In this document: positions 1 through 6,862 of the stretch, piece after piece
Position numbering within the stretch: the stretch's first letter is position 1
Layout of the letters: the number at the start of each line of letters is the position of its first letter
Source of the DNA: Candidatus Rifleibacteriota bacterium
GTDB taxonomy: Bacteria; Muiribacteriota; Ozemobacteria; Ozemobacterales; Ozemobacteraceae
DNA length: 64,000 nt
Direction of reading: 5' to 3'
NCBI GenBank assembly: GCA_024710355.1
Contig: JANJUX010000011.1
Coordinates: 1-64,000 of the forward strand
The notes under the pieces: generated by a model
What the model was told of the DNA's origin: nothing
Database searches by the model: none
Seen by the model: only the letters and a program-made list of their open reading frames with translations
Translations under genes and position numbers: made by a program

Positions 1-240
1 GGAATTGCTGGGACAACGCGGTCGCAGAAAGCTTTTTCGCCTCATTAAAGAAGGAAAGGACCTTGAGGACGACCTACAGGACTCGCCAGGAGTTATATTC
101 CGATGTTTTTGAATACGTAAATATGTTCTATAACTGTAACCGGGGGCATTCCTACCTTGCTTATAAAGCACCGATAGAGTTCGCCTCAGTCAACAAAGCG
201 AGAATGGCCGCTTGAAAAAATGTCCATTTTTACTTGACCA
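1..240 (+). mobile_element. Right end of an IS3-family insertion sequence
   Basis: The window starts inside the transposase and the element appears to stop at about position 240. The last 20 bases (221-240) read, on the reverse strand, as TGGTCAAGTAAAAATGGACA. A terminus starting with TG is typical of IS3-family terminal inverted repeats. The left end lies outside the window, so neither the matching repeat nor a target duplication can be checked. The next reading frame begins inside this terminus, which suggests the element landed in an existing gene. Confidence 0.75.
3..215 (+). CDS. IS3-family transposase (OrfB, DDE/rve), C-terminal part
   Basis: This frame is open from the window edge and ends in TGA at 213-215. 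It reads as the last 70 residues of an IS3-family OrfB integrase-type transposase. The segment N-x-x-x-E-S-F-F-x-x-L-K-x-E at the start holds the third catalytic acidic residue (E) of the DDE triad. The downstream Y-N-x-x-R-x-H region is usual for the family C-terminus. The first two catalytic aspartates and OrfA would lie upstream of the window. The protein acts on the ends of its own element; nothing here suggests it is inactive, but only the tail is visible. Confidence 0.88.
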   Translation, partial: NCWDNAVAESFFASLKKERTLRTTYRTRQELYSDVFEYVNMFYNCNRGHSYLAYKAPIEFASVNKARMAA

Positions 241-908
241 TTCCAATCTTTCCTGGCTGGTCGATCTTGACCCCAGCTGAGTTAAAGAAATTGTGCAAAA
301 AAGTTACAAACAACTACTCTTTATCAGTGATAGAGATACGCCATACCGACAAAAGCAAGATTAAATCGAATAAAGCAATCTTTCTATGCGGTCAAAAGGC
401 CATTGATACCGATATGCGACAATATTTTTCTCGGGCCAGAGAAATCGAAGCAGATAATGCAGTCGTAAAAGATTACCTCGCACACCTGAATAAAAATCGC
501 AAGTTCATTGCGAAGAATCTGGTCGGCCGCGTGATTATATGCGGAGAACAGAACATAGTAATGAATCATCAGAGCGAAGGAAACCGGGTTGCGTTCAGAA
601 TGTCTCATGTAAAAGAGCTGCGGGAAAAATTCGATAAAATCTTTGCTGAAACCCAGATCTTCGTCAATCCTGCCCACACCCCAATGGGAAACCAGGGGAA
701 GTTGAAGAAACGGAGAGAATTTTTTTCTCAGGACAACCGAATATACTGCTTTACAACCAATAATGCGACAGACGACACCGATCCCGTCCGGCTAAAGGCA
801 CAATTATTAAAAAAATCTCTCCAATACTGCTATTTCAACGGTGAACCGTATCCTGGCGAAGTTATTGAACACACTGAGCGCTTTATCCTGAGAAAATTTG
901 AGTTTTGA
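234..908 (+). CDS. Hypothetical protein, probably 5'-truncated by the IS element
   Basis: This frame encodes 224 residues with good coding character and ends in TGA. I do not recognise a family. The only early start is a TTG at 234, inside the last seven bases of the IS terminus, with no convincing ribosome-binding site. The likely reading is that the original 5' end was lost when the element inserted, leaving a fusion of IS sequence and host gene. The protein is soluble, basic and lacks membrane segments. It has a central hydrophobic strand (RVIICGEQN) and a conserved-looking C-terminal half (NPAHTPMGNQGKLKKRREF). It may be expressed from the IS or be a remnant. The 540 bases downstream carry no gene. 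Confidence 0.55.
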   Translation: MTIPIFPGWSILTPAELKKLCKKVTNNYSLSVIEIRHTDKSKIKSNKAIFLCGQKAIDTDMRQYFSRAREIEADNAVVKDYLAHLNKNRKFIAKNLVGRVIICGEQNIVMNHQSEGNRVAFRMSHVKELREKFDKIFAETQIFVNPAHTPMGNQGKLKKRREFFSQDNRIYCFTTNNATDDTDPVRLKAQLLKKSLQYCYFNGEPYPGEVIEHTERFILRKFEF

Positions 909-968
909 TCGGCAAGAGCCTGAATATGGCATATAATTAATTTCTTCTTTGAGGGGGGCTTGCTTTCA

Positions 969-1235
969 CCAATTCACCACGGCCACACCAGGATGAAACA
1001 ATACCCGAAAGCAGCATTGATACAAGTATCTACAGACTTTTCACCAAAATCACCAAAAAAAACATTACATATATCCTCATAACTATTCCGGGTAAATATT
1101 CAGAATGAAGTTCAGTCATACGTATATATATTGTTTTTTGGTGAAATTGGTGAATAGTATTTAAAACCCTTATCTGAAAAGGGTTTACGCCACACCAACC
1201 CGTTGGTGATAACTGGTGATTTTGGTGATACAAGT
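969..1235. repeat. TTGGTGA/TCACCAA iteron-like cluster with palindromes, in a 540-bp gene-free stretch
   Basis: The gap 909-1450 has no supported gene but many short related motifs. TCACCA-type words lie at 969-984 and 1039-1058, and the complementary TTGGTGA-type words at 1134-1155 and 1203-1232. The blocks at 1039-1058 and 1134-1153 are near-perfect inverted copies about 95 bp apart. There is also an exact palindrome (CACCAA, 4-base loop, TTGGTG at 1193-1208) and an AAACCCTT/AAGGGTTT hairpin (1164-1186). Such clusters are typical of replication-initiator or repressor binding sites. That role is inferred only. Confidence 0.5.
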
Positions 1236-1450
1236 TCGGGAACCCGGTTAGACCCTTCAGAAGTTATTCACGAAAGCAATCCGGTCACAATAAAGAGCCT
1301 CCGGAACTAATTTTCTTTCAGTTACGAGCAGTATGCGTAAGCACTCAACCCCAAAAACATATATTCAACCGGTCAAAAAAAACACGTTTGCAACACTCAT
1401 ATTCATAATTTTACATTTCTTGCATGCGAAGCACTCTTTTCCTCGTCAAA

Positions 1451-1936
1451 TCAGGCTTTGGCCGCCGCGCAAGTTGCGGCTTTTACTTCGCCGGGGCTCG
1501 TTTCGCACTCGCCCCAACCCGTCAGCCACAGGCCATAAAGATGGTCACTCATTAATTCAGAACTTGGCCAGCAGCAGCAAAGTACAAGTTTTGGAAATTT
1601 CCCGGCCAGGCTCATAACCCTTCTGATAAATCTGTCATCGCAGCCCTTGGCTTCAAGAACGGTTCGAATCATTTTCAGACCTGCGAATTGATCGCCCATT
1701 TGTTTCGCATGAATGCCCATCGCCAAAGCATTGGAAGCCATCTTGCAGATATCTGAGACTCCACCGTTAAAGTTGGCCCGAAGGTTCTGTTGAACCATTT
1801 TAAGGCGCTTCTTTCCTGAGCCGTTGGGTTTTGATGTCACAAAACCATCGTTAAAAGGAGGAAGTTGTTCGTATCGCATTATGTAACTCAGCTCGACAAG
1901 GGTTTTAAACTCAGACTTGTTAACTTTTTCGGCCAT
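1451..1936 (-). CDS. Hypothetical small soluble protein
   Basis: This encodes 161 residues starting at ATG with a good ribosome-binding site (AAGGGGA, about 7 bases upstream). I recognise no family. The first 110 residues are mixed alpha-helical and basic (KKRLKMVQQNLR region). The C-terminal third is odd: it holds three consecutive cysteines and an alanine-rich tail. The gene diverges from the small gene at 2143, so the 200-bp gap between them probably holds divergent promoters. Its neighbours are phage-like, so a mobile-element accessory role is likely. The antisense frame at 1333-1617 is judged a shadow. Confidence 0.5.
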   Translation of the reverse strand: MAEKVNKSEFKTLVELSYIMRYEQLPPFNDGFVTSKPNGSGKKRLKMVQQNLRANFNGGVSDICKMASNALAMGIHAKQMGDQFAGLKMIRTVLEAKGCDDRFIRRVMSLAGKFPKLVLCCCWPSSELMSDHLYGLWLTGWGECETSPGEVKAATCAAAKA

Positions 1937-2142
1937 ATATTCCCCTTTGATGCAATTTGTGAAGATACTATTTGGTATATAGGCAGCCGGGGCGAATTAG
2001 ACAAGGATCGTAGCCTTGAAATTTTGCAAATTGCTTTCTGGTAACGGTTTTGAGGTGTAAAAAAATATTTTTTTTGCGTTATAAGCCCTTTAGAAGCGAA
2101 TTCATCGCTTCAAATCCTATTTTTCAAAGGAGAAAAAGGCTT

Positions 2143-2268
2143 ATGACCATGATTCAGACGATCAAGGACATCATCACAATTGCAACCGCTCTCGTAGACA
2201 CCGTAGACAGGCTCAAAAAACGTGAAGAGAAAGTCCCGACAAACTCAGAAACGCGCTCAGAAGACTGA
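2143..2268 (+). CDS. Small hypothetical protein (41 aa)
   Basis: The start is the ATG at 2143, chosen because AAAGGAGAAAAAGGCTT lies immediately upstream, a strong ribosome-binding site. A longer frame beginning at 2050 has no such site. The 41-residue product has a hydrophobic helix (IIT-IATALVDTVDRL) followed by a charged tail. It precedes the DUF932-ERF-nuclease genes in the same direction and may share their transcript. Its function is unknown. Confidence 0.5.
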   Translation: MTMIQTIKDIITIATALVDTVDRLKKREEKVPTNSETRSED

Positions 2269-2375
2269 AACTCAGCAGAAAATGGATCTATTGAACAATT
2301 TCTCGCAGCAGAAAATTTAGCTGTAAAAATTCGCGCACGTGCGAAAAGCTTGCCACTGGCTGTTCAGTGACTCCC

Positions 2376-2464
2376 GGCACAGATCTGTGCCAATTACCAG
2401 ACGCAAATATCGCGTCACCCAGGCATTTTTACGCCTACCCAATCACAACTGCGCCAGATGGCGC
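2376..2464 (+). promoter_or_regulatory. Palindrome-rich leader before the recombination module
   Basis: Between the 41-aa gene and the DUF932 gene there is a perfect 16-bp palindrome (GGCACAGATCTGTGCC, 2376-2391). Two short hairpins follow: AGGC/GCCT at 2421-2436 and GCGCC/GGCGC at 2451-2464. The last ends about 17 bases before the AGGAG site. The palindrome could bind a dimeric repressor and the hairpins could act in the RNA. No protein partner can be named. Confidence 0.4.
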
Positions 2465-2494
2465 TATTTAACCATTTCCAAGGAGAATATTTTT

Positions 2495-3514
2495 ATGGAA
2501 CTTACGTTTAACACTCTAAAAGACAACAGACCTATGACCCTGCAAACCCTTGCAGACCATATCGGCATCGTGGAATCACATGACAGGCCCGATATAATCA
2601 CGAATCTCTCAGACCTCAAAATGAACGACGATCTCAACATCGTTGTTCCCAGTGAAGGCAACTACGCCCTAACACCCTGGAGCCGCAGACAGATCGCAAA
2701 TCTTCTCGGCATCCGCTTCGACCGCTGGTTCGAAAATGCCAGCAACGACGAAAAAGCATACGAACTCAACAGGCGCTTTAGCCGCGCCACCGGTCAGATC
2801 AAGCTCAGACTGACTGACCTTACACAAGCCAATGCTGACGGAACCCTCAAAGCGTTCGTCAGCCCAACCTACAGTCCCGTATCAGACGCTATGCTCAGCA
2901 GCCTGATATTGCATTCGCTTCAACAGAGCGAATCTCAGATCCCAGTGATCAGAGCAAACTTCACCGATAAGACAGTTTCTTACTCAATCAGAATCGGTGA
3001 CCCCATCGATAACCACGGCAGCTCAGTCATTGGAACTATTTGGGGTGGAATTCTTATTCAGAACTCAGGGGTTGGCTTTGCCAGCCTCAGTATTAGCCTT
3101 TGTCTTGTCAGGCTGATTTGTTCAAACGGAGTTACGGCCCCGGTAGCAGGTGCAACTCTTCTCAGACGCCGCCATAGTGGCCGCCCAGAAGCAGATATCT
3201 GGAATCAGATTTCTCATGTCCTGCAGCATGTGCCCGAAAGGCTCAGCATTGCAGTGAACAACCTCAGGCAGTCGCAGGAAAAGCGTATCGCCAATCCCCA
3301 GCTTGCCATCGAAGCAATTATTAAGCGGGCTCACATGCCTGCCAAACTTGTAGAGCCTTTCATGCTCGCCTACAACAAGGAACCGCATGACACCATGTTC
3401 GGCGTTGCCCAGGCAATTACAGATTTTGAAACACACGAACAGCTCGGTCTCATACCAGAAGACCGTAAACAGCTCGAAGACGCAGCAGCGGAATATATCG
3501 CCCATGCTGCATGA
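2495..3514 (+). CDS. DUF932-family phage/plasmid protein
   Basis: This encodes 339 residues from the ATG at 2495, chosen because AAGGAGAATATTTTT lies just upstream; the frame is open from 2339 but that region has no start signal. The protein resembles the DUF932 family of phage and plasmid genes. An N-terminal region ends in a TPWSRRQIANLLGI segment. The middle reads 'I-Q-N-S-G-V-G-F-A-S-L' followed by 'R-L-I-C-S-N-G', the conserved core of the family. Family members often neighbour recombination genes, as here, and may assist or modulate recombination, but no activity is established. It opens a set of three co-directional genes with ERF and a RecB-like nuclease. Confidence 0.7.
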   Translation: MELTFNTLKDNRPMTLQTLADHIGIVESHDRPDIITNLSDLKMNDDLNIVVPSEGNYALTPWSRRQIANLLGIRFDRWFENASNDEKAYELNRRFSRATGQIKLRLTDLTQANADGTLKAFVSPTYSPVSDAMLSSLILHSLQQSESQIPVIRANFTDKTVSYSIRIGDPIDNHGSSVIGTIWGGILIQNSGVGFASLSISLCLVRLICSNGVTAPVAGATLLRRRHSGRPEADIWNQISHVLQHVPERLSIAVNNLRQSQEKRIANPQLAIEAIIKRAHMPAKLVEPFMLAYNKEPHDTMFGVAQAITDFETHEQLGLIPEDRKQLEDAAAEYIAHAA

Positions 3515-3529
3515 AACTTACCGTAACGC

Positions 3530-3557
3530 GGGGAGTGGCCATCAAAGGCTGCTCCCC
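3530..3557 (+). promoter_or_regulatory. Intergenic hairpin between the DUF932 and ERF genes
   Basis: GGGGAG (3530-3535) pairs with CTCCCC (3552-3557), with a further GGCC/AGGCT-like pairing inside the loop. It is followed by a pyrimidine-rich TTCTTACTTT and then the AGGAGGAAA site of the ERF gene. It could be a partial terminator or a processing or stabilising element that sets the ERF level relative to DUF932. Confidence 0.4.
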
Positions 3558-3582
3558 TTCTTACTTTCAGGAGGAAAATAAT

Positions 3583-4335
3583 ATGGAACGAAGTGAAACA
3601 ATCGGAAAACTTTCAGAAGCCCTTGCTAAAGCCCAGGGAGAAATGAAACCCGCGTCATTCGACGCCCAGAACCCGCACTTCAGAAGCAAATACGCTACGC
3701 TTGCCAGTATCATGGAAGCTTGCCGCACCGCCCTTTCCCAGAATCAGATCGCCGTAATTCAGGGAACTTCAGTAATCGAAGACCGCGTGATAGTGACCAC
3801 CATGCTCGTTCACGCATCAGGCGAATTCATCAGTGATCAGCTGTCTATGAACATCATAAAAGACAGCCCTCAGGCTATTGGTAGCGCCATTACCTATGCC
3901 AGACGCTATTCCCTCGCCAGTCTGGTTGGCGTTGTCTCCGACGAAGACGATGACGCAGAGGCAGCAATGCCCAAGAACCAGGTAAAAGAAAATACCCAGA
4001 AACCTGCAAAACCCTCGCAGGTAACCAATCTTGACGAACACAAGAAAACCCGCGTCAGCAGCACCCCGAAATCGGAATCAGCTGACAAAGCAGAAAAGGC
4101 CCCTCAGAAACCCGATAACAAGGGTGAACAAGCTCAGAAGAGAGTGCAGAAGATCAGACTCCTGTTCAATCTCTCTGCCAAACTCGGTCAGACACCTGAT
4201 GACATGAAAGCTGTCATCGGCAATCTCATCGGTCTTGACCGGCCCATCAAAGAATCCGCAGAAATCAAAGACTCGGATCTCGATACCGTCATCAGTGCTT
4301 TCAGCAAAGAACTCGAACTCAAGGAGGCCGCTTAA
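3583..4335 (+). CDS. ERF-family single-strand annealing protein
   Basis: This encodes 250 residues from the ATG at 3583 (site AGGAGGAAA). Residues about 1-130 match the ERF (essential recombination function) family: an N-terminal helix region, then 'K-Y-A-T-L-A-S-I-M-E-A', 'T-M-L-V-H-A-S-G-E' and 'Q-A-I-G-S-A-I-T-Y-A-R-R-Y-S-L' leading to acidic DEDDDAEAA. ERF proteins bind single-stranded DNA and anneal complementary strands during phage recombination and genome circularisation. A lysine/proline-rich linker (about 130-190) leads to a C-terminal helical domain of the kind that usually contacts a partner. The exonuclease gene follows after one base, forming an annealase-exonuclease pair. Confidence 0.9.
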   Translation: MERSETIGKLSEALAKAQGEMKPASFDAQNPHFRSKYATLASIMEACRTALSQNQIAVIQGTSVIEDRVIVTTMLVHASGEFISDQLSMNIIKDSPQAIGSAITYARRYSLASLVGVVSDEDDDAEAAMPKNQVKENTQKPAKPSQVTNLDEHKKTRVSSTPKSESADKAEKAPQKPDNKGEQAQKRVQKIRLLFNLSAKLGQTPDDMKAVIGNLIGLDRPIKESAEIKDSDLDTVISAFSKELELKEAA

Positions 4336-4336
4336 T

Positions 4337-5191
4337 ATGCAGATCACCAACAAGTTCAATCTTCCGGAATCTATCGTTAACGCGATCAGAAATGATCCCT
4401 ATACCTCCGGTCCATGCGACATCAGCGTAACCAGGCTTATCAGCCCGCCACGCAAAGTTGCACTTGAACGTCAACACTTCAAAGACCTTGAATTAGAGGC
4501 CGTTGACATGTGGTGGTCCCTTTGGGGACAAGCCATCCATGTCGTGCTCGACAGAGCAGAGCTCGTCGCTGACACAGAAACCCGACTCACAATAGAACGC
4601 CAGGGCTGGAATATCTCCGGCCAGTTCGACAGGTTCGACCCTGTGTCCGGCATACTCACCGACTACAAGGTAACCTCGTGCTATTCCGTTAAGAATGGCT
4701 CACGCTCAGAGTGGATTGCCCAGATGAATATTCTGGCAACGCTGCTCAGAGAAAACGGTTATGCCGTCAACCAACTGCAGATCGTTGTGATATTGCGCGA
4801 CTGGAGTAAAAGCCAGGCCCAGCGCAGCACAGACTACCCGACTCAGCCCGTGGTAACTATCGAAATCCCGCTCTGGAGCGAGGAAAGATGCGAAGAGTAT
4901 ATCGACGAACGCATTCGACTCCACCAGGCCGCCCGGGACAAGTTACCGGAATGCTCAGCAGAAGAACGCTGGCAGACTGCCAATGTCTTCGCCCTCATGA
5001 AAGAAGGCCGCAAGACCGCAGTTAAACTGTTTGAATCAGAAGACGAAGCAGAGGCAGCGTGCAAAGCAGTCGGAGACAAGCACCATCTTGTATTCCGGCC
5101 AGGCAAAAGCATCCGCTGTGAAAGCTACTGCCCTGCCGCGCCATTCTGCGAACAGTATCAGCGCGAAAAGGCTTCAGTTGTTGAAGAATAA
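4337..5191 (+). CDS. PD-(D/E)XK exonuclease, RecB/Cas4-like, with C-terminal cysteine cluster
   Basis: This encodes 284 residues from the ATG at 4337, one base after the ERF stop; the AAGGAGG inside the end of ERF serves as ribosome-binding site. The catalytic core is visible as 'G-Q-F-D-R-F-D' followed by 'L-T-D-Y-K-V-T' (about residues 95-115), the D...(D/E)xK signature. An upstream 'W-G-Q-A-I-H' (about 60-65) fits the helix histidine of RecB-type nucleases. Near the C-terminus 'C-E-S-Y-C-P-A-A-P-F-C' gives three cysteines. With a distant fourth they could hold an iron-sulphur cluster as in Cas4/AddB-type enzymes. It probably resects DNA for the ERF annealase. The operon ends at a terminator 16 bases on. 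Confidence 0.82.
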   Translation: MQITNKFNLPESIVNAIRNDPYTSGPCDISVTRLISPPRKVALERQHFKDLELEAVDMWWSLWGQAIHVVLDRAELVADTETRLTIERQGWNISGQFDRFDPVSGILTDYKVTSCYSVKNGSRSEWIAQMNILATLLRENGYAVNQLQIVVILRDWSKSQAQRSTDYPTQPVVTIEIPLWSEERCEEYIDERIRLHQAARDKLPECSAEERWQTANVFALMKEGRKTAVKLFESEDEAEAACKAVGDKHHLVFRPGKSIRCESYCPAAPFCEQYQREKASVVEE

Positions 5192-5207
5192 CTGACGCCA
5201 GAATTAT

Positions 5208-5237
5208 AACGGGTCCTCACCAGCCCGTTATTTTTTT
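5208..5237 (+). terminator. Rho-independent terminator after the recombination module
   Basis: AACGGG (5208-5213) pairs with CCCGTT (5224-5229), followed by A and a run of seven T (5231-5237). It lies 16 bases after the nuclease stop and separates this operon from the signalling triad. Confidence 0.85.
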
Positions 5238-5288
5238 AGCCATGAGCGTATGTGGTTGTATGCATTTAGGTCGGATGAGAAGAGTATG

Positions 5289-5317
5289 TTGCTTCAGCAA
5301 AAGCTTTTGTCTATAAT
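5289..5317 (+). promoter_or_regulatory. Sigma70-type promoter for the VWA-PP2C-kinase triad
   Basis: The -35 element is TTGCTT (5289-5294), the spacer is 17 bases, and the -10 element is a perfect TATAAT (5312-5317). Transcription should begin near 5324, leaving a leader of about 108 bases before the ATG at 5432. It lies just after the terminator of the preceding operon. Confidence 0.75.
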
Positions 5318-5329
5318 CGGTAGGCGTAT

Positions 5330-5357
5330 ATTGATAAAGCGTGGCATTGATAAAGCG
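5330..5357 (+). promoter_or_regulatory. Operator-like direct repeat (ATTGATAAAGCG twice)
   Basis: The 12-mer ATTGATAAAGCG occurs at 5330-5341 and again at 5346-5357, a 16-bp period. It lies immediately downstream of the predicted transcription start of the triad. Its position suits a repressor or response-regulator site. No candidate regulator is encoded next to it. Confidence 0.5.
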
Positions 5358-5431
5358 ATGTCGCCGGAATGAGATTTCATGGTCATTGTGAGGATAGAAG
5401 CCTTGCCTACAAATAATAAAGGGGAATAGAT

Positions 5432-6109
5432 ATGAGTGAATTTGACCAACAGCCTTTTAGCGATGCAGAGTTTGCTGAAAACCCTGAACAACGTTGCCCA
5501 GTGGTTCTTCTACTTGACACATCTTACTCAATGAGTGGAACCCCAATTTCAGAACTGAACGCTGGATTGATGATGTTGCGGCAGGAACTTTCGAATGATC
5601 CGATGGCAGCAAAGCGTGTGGAGCTGGCAATGGTCACTTTCGGACCAGTGGAAATCAGGTCAGATTTTACTACAGTAGATCGTTTCTATCCTGAAAACCT
5701 AGTGGCGGATAATGCCACACCGATGGGCGAGGCAATTGTGACCGGACTGGATATGCTTCGCCGGCGGAAAAATTGTTACCGTGAGAATGGGGTGAAATAC
5801 TACCGACCGTGGGTGTTTCTAATTACCGATGGCGCCCCGACCGATAGTTGGGATGAGGCAAAACGGCTAGTTCACCAAGGCGAAGAACGCAAAGAGTTCA
5901 TGTTTTATGCTGTTGGGGTGGAGCAAGCGGACATGCGCATTCTTGGACAGATTGCAACACGTCAGCCACTCAAGCTGAAGGGCCTGGCCTTCAAAGAGCT
6001 GTTCAAATGGTTGTCCAGCTCCCTTAGCGCGGTTTCACAGTCCAACCCCGGCGATGCGGTTCCGCTCCAAAACCCAACGACTCCGGATGGCTGGGCTGTG
6101 GCAGGGTGA
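5432..6109 (+). CDS. VWA-domain protein, TerY/YegL-like
   Basis: This encodes 225 residues from an ATG with the site AAAGGGGAATAG. It is a single von Willebrand factor A domain with a complete metal-ion-dependent adhesion site: D-T-S-Y-S (about residues 29-33), the threonine in 'N-A-T-P-M-G-E-A' (about 94), and the aspartate of 'L-I-T-D-G-A-P-T-D' (about 131). The length and the [10 protein letters not shown] segment match TerY/YegL proteins. In known systems these sit with a PP2C phosphatase and a kinase, as here, in tellurium-resistance-linked stress or defence modules. It is cytosolic, lacking signal peptide and membrane segments. It probably acts as a metal-dependent binding scaffold. The phosphatase gene follows four bases later. 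Confidence 0.9.
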   Translation: MSEFDQQPFSDAEFAENPEQRCPVVLLLDTSYSMSGTPISELNAGLMMLRQELSNDPMAAKRVELAMVTFGPVEIRSDFTTVDRFYPENLVADNATPMGEAIVTGLDMLRRRKNCYRENGVKYYRPWVFLITDGAPTDSWDEAKRLVHQGEERKEFMFYAVGVEQADMRILGQIATRQPLKLKGLAFKELFKWLSSSLSAVSQSNPGDAVPLQNPTTPDGWAVAG

Positions 6110-6113
6110 CGAG

Positions 6114-6860
6114 ATGGCTTGGCGTTGGGCATCCGCGTCCGTAATCGGCACTTCTCACATACTGACCGGCGACAGGCTGCAAGATGCCCACGTCGTTTCA
6201 GAATTGGACAATGGCTGCATTTTCGCTGTTGTTTCGGATGGTGCTGGAACCGCAAAGTTCGGGGCATTTGGTGCATGGCTTATTTGTCGGTTTCTTTTGG
6301 TTCGATTCCGCGAGTGGCTTCATAGAAACCCTAAGTTGCCTGCTAATGGGGAACTGTCGGAATGGATATCTGATCTGAGGGAGAGAATTTCCGTAATAGC
6401 AAAACGGCGAGGAACAGTTCCAAGGCAATTTGCTGCAACATTGGCGGCAATCGTTGTGTCCCCCGATGAAACAGTTACTCTTCAGATAGGAGATAGCGCC
6501 ATTGTCGGGAGGAAAGGAAAAGAATGGGAAGTGCTTTGCTGGCCAGAGGTTGGGGAGTATGCATCCAGTACTTTTTTTGTTACTGATGCCCCAGAACCGC
6601 GTTTAAATATTATTCGCCACCATCATGAGCATAACGCCTTCGCACTGTTCTCTGATGGGTTGGGTGATCTGGCCTTGTCAAATTTGGAGCAGGTTGCATA
6701 TAAACCATTTTTTGATCCGATGATGCGTCCGATTGAATCTGCATCAGGCCAGGGACGTCTTGCCGAGCTTTCTGCAAAGCTGACCACATATCTTGCAGGT
6801 CCATTGGTTTGTGGCCGTACCGACGATGATAAGACATTAATCCTAATTTCCAGGGGTTAA
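6114..6860 (+). CDS. PP2C-family serine/threonine phosphatase of the TerY-P triad
   Basis: This encodes 248 residues from the ATG at 6114, four bases after the VWA stop. The PP2C metal-binding motifs are present: 'G-D-R-L-Q-D-A-H' (about residues 19-26), 'V-S-D-G-A-G-T-A' (about 40-47), 'L-Q-I-G-D-S-A-I' (about 125-132), 'L-F-S-D-G-L-G-D' (about 180-187) and a terminal 'R-T-D-D-D-K-T-L'. This is the compact PP2C type found as YegK beside YegL and YegI in enterobacteria. It should dephosphorylate the partner kinase or a shared target in a manganese- or magnesium-dependent way. The kinase gene starts three bases later, so the three genes are almost certainly co-transcribed. Confidence 0.9.
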   Translation: MAWRWASASVIGTSHILTGDRLQDAHVVSELDNGCIFAVVSDGAGTAKFGAFGAWLICRFLLVRFREWLHRNPKLPANGELSEWISDLRERISVIAKRRGTVPRQFAATLAAIVVSPDETVTLQIGDSAIVGRKGKEWEVLCWPEVGEYASSTFFVTDAPEPRLNIIRHHHEHNAFALFSDGLGDLALSNLEQVAYKPFFDPMMRPIESASGQGRLAELSAKLTTYLAGPLVCGRTDDDKTLILISRG

Positions 6861-6862
6861 CT

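Noticed and set aside
1333..1617. 94-codon plus-strand frame
   Set aside because: It lacks a ribosome-binding site, is rich in R, H and P as expected from an antisense frame, and overlaps the better supported minus-strand gene at 1451-1936.
4337..5191. A Cas4 protein of a CRISPR system
   Set aside because: It shares the nuclease motif and a cysteine cluster, but there are no other cas genes or arrays and it is coupled to an ERF annealase.
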